Positions 25,838-32,271 of a stretch of 32,271 bases of DNA are shown one piece after another (the first letter of the stretch is position 1; each line of letters begins with the position of its first letter). Both the position numbers and the translations under genes were made by a program. The stretch is taken from contig JACIWT010000023.1 of assembly GCA_014360825.1 (NCBI GenBank), forward strand, positions 1-32,271, in the 5' to 3' direction. This DNA is from Chloroflexota bacterium. Its GTDB lineage: Bacteria > Chloroflexota > Anaerolineae > UBA2200 > JACIWT01. The notes under the pieces were generated by a model. It was not told the origin of the DNA, ran no database searches, and worked only from the letters and a program-made list of their open reading frames with translations.

Positions 25838-25867
25838 AAGAGCCTCGAGATTAAGCCCGAGGCCCTT
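25838..25867 (-). terminator. Terminator after the TrpD-like gene
   Basis: On the minus strand, AAGGGCCTCG pairs with CGAGGCTCTT (one mismatch), followed by a run of five T. It lies about 40 nt past the TrpD-like stop and before the lipid kinase. Confidence 0.65.
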
Positions 25868-25906
25868 TTCTGCTAACGTGCCGAAATACCGACGGACTTA
25901 TCGGCT

Positions 25907-26935
25907 CTATTGCCCGACGCTTCGGGTGAACTCGATCAGTTCCTCTAGTTTGCGTGCCGCCGCGCCGGAATCCAGTGATTCCTCGGCCATCTTGACACCT
26001 TCGCGCAGGTGGCGCGCGCGTCCGCCAACTACCAACGCCGCCGAAGCGTTGAGCACCACGATGTCGCGTTGGGGCCCCTTCTGACCGGCCAAGACAGCGC
26101 GGGTGATGGCGACGTTTTCCTCTCTGCTCCCACCGGCAAGGTCCGTTAGCGAGGCCCTGGGCAACCCCAGTTCGGCAGCATCCAAGGCAAAAGTGGCCAC
26201 AATGCCCTCTGGATCCAACCGGCTGACTTTGTTCACGCCGGTAGTGGACAGTTCGTCCAGGCCATCCACGCCGTACACTACGTAAGCCGAGCGCACGCCC
26301 AGGTTGCGCATGGTATAGGCCAGTTGCTCGGTCAGCCCGCCAGCGTATACACCCACAAACTGTGCCTCGGCCGATGCCGGGTTGACCAACGGCTCCAGCA
26401 CGTCGAGGATAACGTGAAAGCCGATCTCGACTGCAGGTTGGAGGGCGTTTTCCAAGCCCGCCTGCAAGCGGGGGGCGAAGAGGAAGCCGATGCCCACCTG
26501 GTCAATGCAATCGGCCATCTGCTGGGGCGTGAGTTCCAGGTTGACGCCCATAGCCTCGAGTAAGTCGGCGCTACCGCAGCGACCGTGAGCGGAGCGGTTG
26601 CCGTGTTTGGCAACCGCGAGACCGGCACCCGCCGTCACCAGCGAAGCCAGGGTGGAGATATTGAACGTCCGCGGTCGGTTACGGCCGATACCACAAATGT
26701 CTACCAGGTCACGCCGCTTGGGTCGCACAGGGGTTACGCCGCGGCGCAGCGCCAGGGCACAGCCAGTCAACTCGTCCACCGTCTCGCCCTTCATGCGCAA
26801 GGCGGTCAGAAAGGCTGCCACTTGAGCCGGCGTGGCCGCACCGGCAATGATCTCACCCATCGCTGTCTCTGCTTCAGATACACTTAGCGATTCGCTCTCT
26901 ATCAGTTTTGCCAGTGCATCTTTGATTGTGGTCAT
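25907..26935 (-). CDS. Anthranilate phosphoribosyltransferase-like (TrpD-fold) protein with altered substrate loops
   Basis: A 342-aa protein from ATG 26935 (AAGGGGTG upstream). It aligns end to end with TrpD: an N-terminal helical domain (ATPAQVAAFLTALRMKGETV), then TFNIST, AKHGNRS, GSADLLEAMGV, GIGFLFAP, DGLDELS and AGQKGPQRDIVVLNA. Yet the binding loops are changed. The PRPP loop GTGGDG reads GIGRNR. The anthranilate loop HHPAMK reads RLQAGLE. The usual Arg of LGIRT is His (IGFHV), and LLGPL reads VLEPL. It stands alone, not in a trp operon. It is most likely a diverged paralogue with another substrate or a regulatory role; true TrpD activity looks unlikely. Fold assignment is firm, function open. 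Confidence 0.8.
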   Translation of the reverse strand: MTTIKDALAKLIESESLSVSEAETAMGEIIAGAATPAQVAAFLTALRMKGETVDELTGCALALRRGVTPVRPKRRDLVDICGIGRNRPRTFNISTLASLVTAGAGLAVAKHGNRSAHGRCGSADLLEAMGVNLELTPQQMADCIDQVGIGFLFAPRLQAGLENALQPAVEIGFHVILDVLEPLVNPASAEAQFVGVYAGGLTEQLAYTMRNLGVRSAYVVYGVDGLDELSTTGVNKVSRLDPEGIVATFALDAAELGLPRASLTDLAGGSREENVAITRAVLAGQKGPQRDIVVLNASAALVVGGRARHLREGVKMAEESLDSGAAARKLEELIEFTRSVGQ

Positions 26936-26956
26936 GAGCACACCCCTTGGCTTTCT

Positions 26957-26965
26957 ATTATACCA
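26957..26965 (-). promoter_or_regulatory. Extended -10 promoter of the TrpD-like gene
   Basis: On the minus strand TGGTATAAT is a consensus extended -10 element, 21 nt before the ATG. The -35 region is poor. This gives a leader of about 15 nt. Confidence 0.55.
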
Positions 26966-27028
26966 TGAGAGATTGTAAAACAAAGCGGGGCCGATGTCAA
27001 AAATTCCTCTTGGATGCCTCGTCCACAC

Positions 27029-27057
27029 TTGTCCAAGGCAACCTGCTGCGGTATAAT
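27029..27057 (+). promoter_or_regulatory. Promoter reading into the tandem repeat array
   Basis: TTGTCC (27029-27034), a 17-nt spacer, TATAAT (27052-27057). A ribosome-binding site GGAGGA (27090-27095) and an ATG at 27103 follow. In the 430-bp gap between the TrpD-like gene and the ORF at 27366, this promoter and the 182-bp repeats are the only features I can support. Confidence 0.6.
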
Positions 27058-27102
27058 CTGAGCCGCCAGCGATAAAACAGCGCGGCGATGGAGGAATAAT
27101 CC

Positions 27103-27162
27103 ATGGGAACAATCTCCAGATTGCGACGAGCGCATCGCCGTCTGGAGACGGCTCCCACCTGA
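27103..27162 (+). CDS. 19-codon ORF whose body is a repeat hairpin
   Basis: ATG 27103 with GGAGGA 7 nt upstream and a good promoter opens a 19-aa Arg-rich reading frame (MGTISRLRRAHRRLETAPT). It is made entirely from the double-hairpin repeat and ends at TGA 27160-27162. It may be the start of a gene overwritten by repeat insertion, a leader peptide, or chance. It is not a conserved family that I know. Confidence 0.25.
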   Translation: MGTISRLRRAHRRLETAPT

Positions 27163-27522
27163 GAGTAGGGACGGAGGGAGAACGCGAACCCCGAAGCACG
27201 AGGGAAAACAGCACTGGCCGCATTCATCGTAGTACTGGCAGCGATGGCTACCCTGGGCGCTGCGCCCGCCTCGGCTGGCCAGTCGTGGGAGCAATCTCCA
27301 GATTGCGACCAGAGTATCGCCGTCTGGCGACGGCTCCCACTTGAGAGCAGGGACGGAGGGAGAACATGAACCCTGAAGCACGAGGGAAAACAGCCCTGGC
27401 CGCATTCATCGTGGTACTGGCAGTGATGGCTGCCCTGAGCGCTGCGCCCGCTTATGCTGGCCAGTCGTGGGAGCAATCTCCAGATTGCGACGAGCGCATC
27501 GCCGTCTGGAGACGGCTCCCAC
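27104..27522 (+). repeat. 182-bp tandem repeat (2.3 units) with double-hairpin element and signal-peptide module
   Basis: Each unit is 182 bp, with equivalent points at 27111, 27293 and 27475. The hairpin part occupies 27104-27158, 27285-27340 and 27467-27522. The full form is GTGGGAGC, hairpin GCAATCT-CC-AGATTGC, 11-13 nt, hairpin GCCGTCT-GG-AGACGGC, then GCTCCCAC closing an 8-bp outer stem. The rest of each unit contains GGAGGG, a start site and a hydrophobic signal peptide (TALAAFIVVLA). The first unit has GCG (27184) where the second has ATG (27366). As 182 is not a multiple of three, successive units fall in different frames. Confidence 0.9.
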
Positions 27523-28958
27523 TTGTGAATACCCGCCACCGAATGGAATTCGGTGGCTACACCCGGGATGCAGGGACGACCGGCCGGTCGCCCCTATTGG
27601 AAATCGCATTTCCGGGCGCGGCCGGTAGCGAGATCCCGACCCACGCGGGTCGCCGGTGGATGAATCCACCGGCTGGTCTTGTCAAGTCCCGCTGGGACTG
27701 GGCCACGATGGGCCGCCAAACCCATTCACAGGCGTCCCCGCCCACCCAGATTGCCCCGACCGGATACATCTCTTACACCATCCGCCCCGAAGACATCGTT
27801 TCCCAAGAAAAAATCTTAGCCAATCCCTACTATCGGGAAAAAATAAACTCCACCTACTGGCTTCCGCCTTTTCGCGACAACGAGCGCCAAAAAGTAATGG
27901 ATGAGTGTATCTTCCGAGCCACTGTCTTTGGGATTATGGCCAAGAATAATCCCGAGATTGCCGCCATTACCGATCCTTATCAGCAGGCGTTAAAAATCCT
28001 TGAGGTGGCAGCGGTTGATCCCAATTTGGCCTCCATGATGCCCCACTTTAGAGGAGCAACAGGAATGAGCGTGGAGGAGGCTAGTCAGTGGCGGCAAAGA
28101 GTAGTCAATTGGTTGAAGGAAAATCAAACAAAGAATCCGGCCTCTTTCCGAGGCTGGGTGAACTGGCTTTTGGAAGGGGCAAAAGTCAGGCCCGGGGTGG
28201 TCATCCAAGTTCCCACCCCCACCCCCCAACGGCCACCAGCGACACCGGAACTTTTGGCGCCCAAAGTTGATTGGCTAAAGCCGGTGAGGGAAGGGGACAA
28301 AATTGTTTACCGCGCCGAGACGGGCAACCCCTATGGCCTGGAAGCCGGCGCTTATGCTGGCGAGACAATAACCTATAATTCCCAAAAAGAGATCGGCGTG
28401 GTTTTGGTTGCCGAAGTGGTTAAGGCTTTGATGGAGAAGGCAAATACTCCCGGATCAATCGCCAGGGGAGAGTACAAAGTTCCTCTTCCGCTCGATCCAA
28501 GAGGAGAAAAAACCCTGCAAATCGAGGAATTTGTGTGGTTTTGCAAGTATTATCAGCAAACATGGAAGCTTTTAGTAATAAAGGGGATTTCATCAAATGC
28601 TGTTTTTGTTTCTCCTCTTCCTGGAAAAGTGATGGTTATAGCAGCAGGCTCGCCTTGGTTTGGTCCGGCAATTGTTTTAGAGCTACCCCAGGAACGGATG
28701 TGGGGACAAGAGGGTCAGCTTAATGTAATTTATCCAAAAGGAAGTCAGGCCCGAGCGCATGGAGAGATGGTTCAGATGGGCAACCCTATTGTTTGGGGAA
28801 TAGAAGGAAAACTTACTAAGCCTGATGCCCCTCCTGGAAGCCAGGCAATTATTAGTCTACCCAAACCCGCTGCTGAGTTTGCTGGTTTTGACACCCCAAA
28901 TCATATTTTAAAAATTGATGAGGACGCAGTGGTCTTTCTTGTCCGAAGTGGTTCTTGA
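27366..28958 (+). CDS. Hybrid ORF: repeat-encoded signal peptide fused in frame to cassette protein A2
   Basis: A 530-aa frame starting at ATG 27366 with GGAGGG upstream. Residues 1-31 are a convincing Sec signal peptide (ends APAYA-G). Residues 32 to ~115 are translated hairpin repeats (WEQSPDCDERIAVWRRLPL and others) and are unlikely to be an evolved domain. From about residue 120 (27,740) base composition turns AT-rich and the true A2 protein begins: a helical region (YREKINSTYWLPPFRDNERQ), a Thr-Pro spacer near residue 280, and a beta-rich C-terminus (PLPGKVMVIAAGS, then YPKGSQARAHGEMVQMGNPI) laid out like an M23/lysostaphin barrel but without HxxxD or HxH ligands. It is followed by B2 and C2. 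The native A2 start is probably missing. Function unknown. Confidence 0.6.
   Translation: MNPEARGKTALAAFIVVLAVMAALSAAPAYAGQSWEQSPDCDERIAVWRRLPLVNTRHRMEFGGYTRDAGTTGRSPLLEIAFPGAAGSEIPTHAGRRWMNPPAGLVKSRWDWATMGRQTHSQASPPTQIAPTGYISYTIRPEDIVSQEKILANPYYREKINSTYWLPPFRDNERQKVMDECIFRATVFGIMAKNNPEIAAITDPYQQALKILEVAAVDPNLASMMPHFRGATGMSVEEASQWRQRVVNWLKENQTKNPASFRGWVNWLLEGAKVRPGVVIQVPTPTPQRPPATPELLAPKVDWLKPVREGDKIVYRAETGNPYGLEAGAYAGETITYNSQKEIGVVLVAEVVKALMEKANTPGSIARGEYKVPLPLDPRGEKTLQIEEFVWFCKYYQQTWKLLVIKGISSNAVFVSPLPGKVMVIAAGSPWFGPAIVLELPQERMWGQEGQLNVIYPKGSQARAHGEMVQMGNPIVWGIEGKLTKPDAPPGSQAIISLPKPAAEFAGFDTPNHILKIDEDAVVFLVRSGS
27535..27699. repeat. Array of six consecutive hairpins
   Basis: Stems in order: 27535-27544/27548-27557 (10 bp, 3-nt loop); palindrome CGACCGGCCGGTCG 27577-27590; GGAAAT/ATTTCC 27599-27613; CGACCC/GGGTCG 27637-27652; GCCGGTGGA/TCCACCGGC 27652-27673 with loop TGAA; AGTCCC/GGGACT 27685-27699. 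All are perfect stems. They follow directly on the third repeat unit and end where the composition changes. This looks like a mosaic of REP-type elements. Confidence 0.8.
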
Positions 28959-28984
28959 CAAATTAGGTCCTTCCTTTGTATCAT
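28955..28984 (+). promoter_or_regulatory. Promoter for B2, predicted leaderless
   Basis: TTGACA (28955-28960) overlaps the TGA stop of A2. An 18-nt spacer leads to TATCAT (28979-28984). The ATG at 28992 begins 7 nt after the -10 box, where transcription should start. There is no Shine-Dalgarno site. The geometry is the same as at 117-145. Confidence 0.65.
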
Positions 28985-28991
28985 AAACTTA

Positions 28992-29546
28992 ATGCTGCCC
29001 AGTAGTAAATCACAACTTTTCTTTCTTTCCTTCCTCATTGTTCTAATTGTTGGTTTACTTGGTTTCAACTTGGTCATGTCGCGCTATGGTGCCTTTTGGC
29101 AAAAGAAGGAGCCACTTGGTCAGGTCCCCCCCTCGGCTCAACCAACCCCCGCTTCTTTCCAACCGCCTTTGTTTAGTCCGCCGGTTGAAAAAGAGCATCT
29201 TGGGCAGGTCAAAATTACCCAGTTAGATTTAGGCCAGAATGACTTAGGGTTTTCCCTGCCCGAGGGAGCACCATTTTATGCCGGCTTTGAGGGAATTGTA
29301 GAAGTGGTAGGGGAGCCACCCCAACAGATTATTGCCTTAAATTCTCTGGACGGAAAAAGAAGACTCCATTATCTTTTTTCCGGAGTCGCGCTGGTTGTTA
29401 ACGGATCAAAAGTGACCGAGGGTGAGGTTTTAGGCAGGGTCAGCAAAGAGCCATTGCCCACAAGGGAGATTAATCTTATTGTTTCCTATTTTCAAAATGG
29501 AGAAAAAGTAAGTTTGAGCCAGGAGATTATTGAGGCCCTGGAATAA
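28992..29546 (+). CDS. Small membrane-anchored cassette protein B2
   Basis: A 184-aa protein. The N-terminus is cytoplasmic and short, with one membrane segment (residues ~9-28) followed by MSRYGAFW, then a Pro-rich linker (to ~residue 60) and a beta-rich domain (FSLPEGAPFYAGFEGIVEV, KVTEGEVLGRVSKEP, ending near EIIEALE). The strand-glycine pattern V-x-x-G-x-x-x-G recalls biotinyl/M23-type barrels, but no metal ligands are present. It is paralogous to B1 (183 aa after frame correction). It starts 33 nt after A2 and is followed by C2 after 1 nt. It could anchor or scaffold the secreted A and C proteins; that is inference from gene order and topology. Confidence 0.75.
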   Translation: MLPSSKSQLFFLSFLIVLIVGLLGFNLVMSRYGAFWQKKEPLGQVPPSAQPTPASFQPPLFSPPVEKEHLGQVKITQLDLGQNDLGFSLPEGAPFYAGFEGIVEVVGEPPQQIIALNSLDGKRRLHYLFSGVALVVNGSKVTEGEVLGRVSKEPLPTREINLIVSYFQNGEKVSLSQEIIEALE

Positions 29547-29547
29547 A

Positions 29548-31884
29548 ATGACTAAGAAGACATTGTTTGTTATTTTCATTCTTTTTTGTGCCTTATTTTT
29601 GTTTCCGAAGGACGTGGTTGAGGCGGCATATCTTTACGAGGATCCATGTGATTCTACAACCTGTCCTCCACCTCCCTCTAAAGATACCTATTGCTGCGAT
29701 ACTGGTTCAAGTTGTTCTCCCAATTTGGGCGGAAACTGTAATAATGTCCAGCCCTGGACCTATTGTTATAATCCAACATGTAAAATGATAACAGGAACGT
29801 GTCAGTGGGATTGGTATTATTACACCTGTGGGGCTTACGATACTTGTATTTCTTCTGATGGGCCTTATCTGCGGGCGGGTCGGTGTGGGCAAGGTACTGC
29901 CTGCGATACAACTGGCTGTCTATACGGTGGTATCTATAAGACCTGCTGCGCAGTTGACAGTAAAGGAAATTTAACCGGACAGTTAGGGGGAACTTGCTCT
30001 GGCGGCTGTCGTACCGGAACTTGTCCTTCAGGCTCAACGGCTGTTCAATGCGGTTTTGACAACAAGCCCGCCTGTGGGGTTTCTGCGTGCCAGGCGGGTG
30101 CGCCGACTTCCACCCCGCCGCCTGGGCCGACGCCGACGCCGACGCCAACACCCCAGCCGCCAGCACCTAGTTGGATCTGGGTTAATGTCCGGGGGGATGA
30201 GGTTATCAAGGGTTCTTCGGTTTCTATTGATGTTTGTCAAAAACCGGCCCAATGTTGGAATAAAGCCTGTTACTATGACTCGATTGAAGTTCGAAATGCC
30301 GCCAAGGGTTATCTTTCTCCTTATGGGAAGAAGATGTGTACTACAACTGGTTGGCAGAGCGGCGCTCACTGCCATGATTGTACTAATTATCCTGGTGATA
30401 AGACTAATACCGGATATCAAAAAACCTGCACTTGGAACACCACCAACTTTCCGGCCGGCTACTATAATGCCCGGGTCTATTATGGCGGGCATGGGCCGGG
30501 GACTTGTGAGGATGGGGCGAGGGAAGCCTTTGATCCGGTGATTCTTTGTGAACAAGGCACTTTTTACACAAACCCAAAATGCGGTTGGTCGGGTAACAAT
30601 TGGTGTGCTTTGCCAAATGGTTTAACTCCGCGCGATTGTAATACTGGTTGGGTTAGTGGACCGACTATTCCGGTTTGGTGTCCCTCTTTTGCTTATTTCA
30701 CCAACACTGGAAAATATTGTCCGGAAAATGCCGATAAACTTAAGAAATTTGAGGGTAAGGTTAGCCAGTGTATAGTGGATGATGGTTGTAATCCTCCAAG
30801 GTGCAGTAACTTGAGTCTTTCTCCAAACCCGGTGGAACCAGGAAAATCAGTAACAGTGACATTTAATACCAGCAATGTCCAAGAGTCCTGGTTGCATCTT
30901 TTTCAGGGAACGACCCAAGTAGCCCAGTATAAAATCTCCAGCGGACAGTCATTTCCTGCCCCCTCGACTACCGGCACCTATAGCGTTAAACTCAATGCCT
31001 ATTCTACTGGTTGTCAAGGGCTTTGTGGCTGGGATGGAAATTGGTATAAGGCTAACGACAAAACTTGCCCTTCAGGCTGGGTGACTAATCTTGGCTCTGG
31101 TTGTGGGGGATGCCAGGCGACTTTGACAGTTACAACTATCACGCCGACGGTAACTCCAACCCCGACGGTGACACCCGTACCTGGCTGTCCGGTAACAGAT
31201 GGCAATCCTTCGGCTGACGAATCTCCTACAGGAGTAACCGCTATCCGGGCTGGGTCAAATATCAATATCTCCTGGGTTGATAATGCCATTGGGGAAACCA
31301 GATTTAGGATCGAATATCAGGTTGATGGAGGAAACTGGCGGTTTTTAACTACAGTTGGGGCCAATACTACCAGCACTGTTCATACTAGTGTCGGCTCTTC
31401 ATCTTCCTATCGTTATCGAGTTCGGGCCGAAGACCCAACCTTTTCCGCAAACTGCTACACCAACTGGGGCTATAGCAATGTTGTTCCTGGAGTGACTCCT
31501 ACTCCTACCCCCACTCCCACCGGGGTTCCTTCTTGTAACATTTCTTTATCTCCGGCTGATTTGACTTTGGATCAGGGCGAAAGCGGGCCTCAGGTGGCCA
31601 GTGTTACTACTAGTCCGGCGGGGACAACTGTTAACCGGGTTCGCTTTTTGTCCTTGGACCAGAGGATTGCTTGTGTTTATCCGGTTGACAGCTGTGTTTC
31701 TTCGGTTGATGATTCTTCTTCGCCTTATTCAACCACTATCAGAGGAGTTTCCCCAGGCTCAACCCAAATCGTTGGTTATGCTTATTTAAATCCCGATGCG
31801 TTTTGGGCGTCGGTGGCGGGAAATCTCAATTGTGTTGGACGAAGGGCAGGTATACCCAGTAACTCACTGCGGGCTGATCCGTGA
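29548..31884 (+). CDS. Large Cys-rich secreted cassette protein C2, 3' end chimeric
   Basis: The start is ATG 29548 (MTKKTLF), one nt after the B2 stop; an in-frame ATG at 29530 inside B2 is less likely. A signal peptide (residues ~3-25) is followed by a Cys/aromatic module, a Thr-Pro linker (~30,115-30,160) and IWVNVRGDEVIKGS with VCQKPAQ. Next come a second Cys-rich region (~30,255-30,790), an Ig-like domain (LSLSPNPVEPGKSVTVTF), another Thr-Pro linker, an FN3 domain (~31,200-31,480), a third linker and a Big-like domain (ISLSPADLTLDQGES). The last ~20 residues read antisense through the peptidase gene at 31826, so the natural C-terminus is lost at a junction near 31,805-31,826. The architecture suggests a multi-domain surface adhesin; ligand unknown. 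Confidence 0.75.
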   Translation: MTKKTLFVIFILFCALFLFPKDVVEAAYLYEDPCDSTTCPPPPSKDTYCCDTGSSCSPNLGGNCNNVQPWTYCYNPTCKMITGTCQWDWYYYTCGAYDTCISSDGPYLRAGRCGQGTACDTTGCLYGGIYKTCCAVDSKGNLTGQLGGTCSGGCRTGTCPSGSTAVQCGFDNKPACGVSACQAGAPTSTPPPGPTPTPTPTPQPPAPSWIWVNVRGDEVIKGSSVSIDVCQKPAQCWNKACYYDSIEVRNAAKGYLSPYGKKMCTTTGWQSGAHCHDCTNYPGDKTNTGYQKTCTWNTTNFPAGYYNARVYYGGHGPGTCEDGAREAFDPVILCEQGTFYTNPKCGWSGNNWCALPNGLTPRDCNTGWVSGPTIPVWCPSFAYFTNTGKYCPENADKLKKFEGKVSQCIVDDGCNPPRCSNLSLSPNPVEPGKSVTVTFNTSNVQESWLHLFQGTTQVAQYKISSGQSFPAPSTTGTYSVKLNAYSTGCQGLCGWDGNWYKANDKTCPSGWVTNLGSGCGGCQATLTVTTITPTVTPTPTVTPVPGCPVTDGNPSADESPTGVTAIRAGSNINISWVDNAIGETRFRIEYQVDGGNWRFLTTVGANTTSTVHTSVGSSSSYRYRVRAEDPTFSANCYTNWGYSNVVPGVTPTPTPTPTGVPSCNISLSPADLTLDQGESGPQVASVTTSPAGTTVNRVRFLSLDQRIACVYPVDSCVSSVDDSSSPYSTTIRGVSPGSTQIVGYAYLNPDAFWASVAGNLNCVGRRAGIPSNSLRADP

Positions 31885-32271
31885 GCGCAGCCAGTTCCGC
31901 GATGGTGGCCACCACAGTGCGGGTGAATTCGGTGGCGAAAGATGTATCCAGGTACGCCAGCACATCGCGGGTGGTGTGGTAATGGGGGTTGAAGTCATTC
32001 AGGTCTTCGATGAGTAAAAGGGCAGGGTAGCCCTCATACCAGAAGGGGGCGTGGTCGCTGTTTGGAATTGCTCCGGCTGTGATTTTCTCGGGCGTGAGGG
32101 CAATGTCATAGCGTGATATGGCGCTGATCACCGCATCGCCGAGAGCGCTCGATTCCAGAACCAAATCCCCGCAGTGGATATCGGCGGCACGGTCACCGTC
32201 GCTGTCCCAGGCCACCATATCCAGATTGATCACGCCCAGGATGTGGTCGCCACGCCCAGCGGCCTCGGAGG
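31826..32271 (-). CDS. M28-family metallopeptidase, C-terminal part
   Basis: The gene enters from the right edge; 148 codons plus stop are visible. Seen: GVINLDMVAWDSDGD, typical of M28 (aminopeptidase Y/S-like) peptidases, SDHAPFWYEGYPALLLIED, and NPHYHTTRD with the final zinc-binding His. The protein ends VYLPFVQHN; a YLP[LF]V-type tail is common on secreted Chloroflexota proteins and may be a sorting signal. The frame is open to the window edge, and an internal GTG at 32233 is not the true start. The C-terminus is intact, so the junction with the AT-rich segment lies just beyond its stop. Confidence 0.85.
   Translation of the reverse strand, partial: SEAAGRGDHILGVINLDMVAWDSDGDRAADIHCGDLVLESSALGDAVISAISRYDIALTPEKITAGAIPNSDHAPFWYEGYPALLLIEDLNDFNPHYHTTRDVLAYLDTSFATEFTRTVVATIAELAALTDQPAVSYWVYLPFVQHN

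Noticed and set aside
27104-27522. CRISPR array
   Set aside because: The period is 182 bp, whole units are conserved rather than short repeats with unique spacers, and no cas genes are present.
1-32271. tRNA or rRNA genes and riboswitches
   Set aside because: I found no cloverleaf-like, rRNA-like or known riboswitch sequence in any intergenic stretch.

Overview
The window is a composite of two kinds of DNA. Positions about 1510-27,700 and 31,826-32,271 are GC-rich, with tightly packed operons, good Shine-Dalgarno sites and clear sigma70-type promoters. The content suggests a Chloroflexota bacterium of Anaerolineae type: a type 2 isopentenyl diphosphate isomerase, an APC permease with USP tails, a GT39-like enzyme with a C-terminal beta domain, a class A PBP paired with a giant alpha-2-macroglobulin, and a secreted M28 peptidase ending in a YLPFVQ-type tail. 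Positions 1 to about 1500 and about 27,740-31,820 are clearly more AT-rich. They encode short secreted or anchored proteins with Cys-rich modules, Thr-Pro linkers, FN3/Ig-like domains and degenerate M23-like folds, a style I associate with Patescibacteria (CPR, perhaps Microgenomates). The taxonomic assignments are inference.

Layout. 1-1510: the end of one gene (A1), a small membrane-anchored protein (B1, with a one-base frameshift) and a truncated Cys-rich secreted protein (C1). 1530-5195: a promoter and a three-subunit xanthine dehydrogenase-type molybdenum hydroxylase operon. 5236-9561 (minus): an amino-acid permease with USP domains and a membrane glycosyltransferase. 9742-10798: a tyrosine-recombinase-like protein without catalytic residues. 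10909-13443 (minus): DegV, a ferredoxin-fused geranylgeranyl-reductase-like flavoprotein and acyl carrier protein. 13590-24129 (plus): IDI-2, polyprenyl diphosphate synthase, PBP1A-like protein and alpha-2-macroglobulin. 24254-26935 (minus): PlsY-like acyltransferase, lipid kinase and a TrpD-like protein with altered substrate loops. 27,029-27,700: a promoter, a 182-bp tandem repeat carrying a signal-peptide module and a double-hairpin element, then six more hairpins. 27,740-31,820: a second A-B-C cassette paralogous to the one at the left end. 31,826-32,271 (minus): the C-terminal part of an M28 peptidase.

How the genes work together. The middle of the window is largely about the cell envelope. 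DegV, ACP, PlsY and the DAG-kinase family supply and handle fatty acyl and phospholipid precursors. IDI-2, the prenyl synthase and the reductase make and saturate isoprenoids. PBP1A and alpha-2-macroglobulin build and guard the wall.

The most novel content is the duplicated A-B-C cassette. In both copies a promoter starts inside the stop codon of A and gives an almost leaderless B, which is coupled to a Cys-rich, probably surface-exposed C. Whether these segments really belong to the same chromosome as the central region, or are an assembly chimera, is the main question. Both cassettes are cut inside C, and the second is fused in frame to a hairpin-repeat array.
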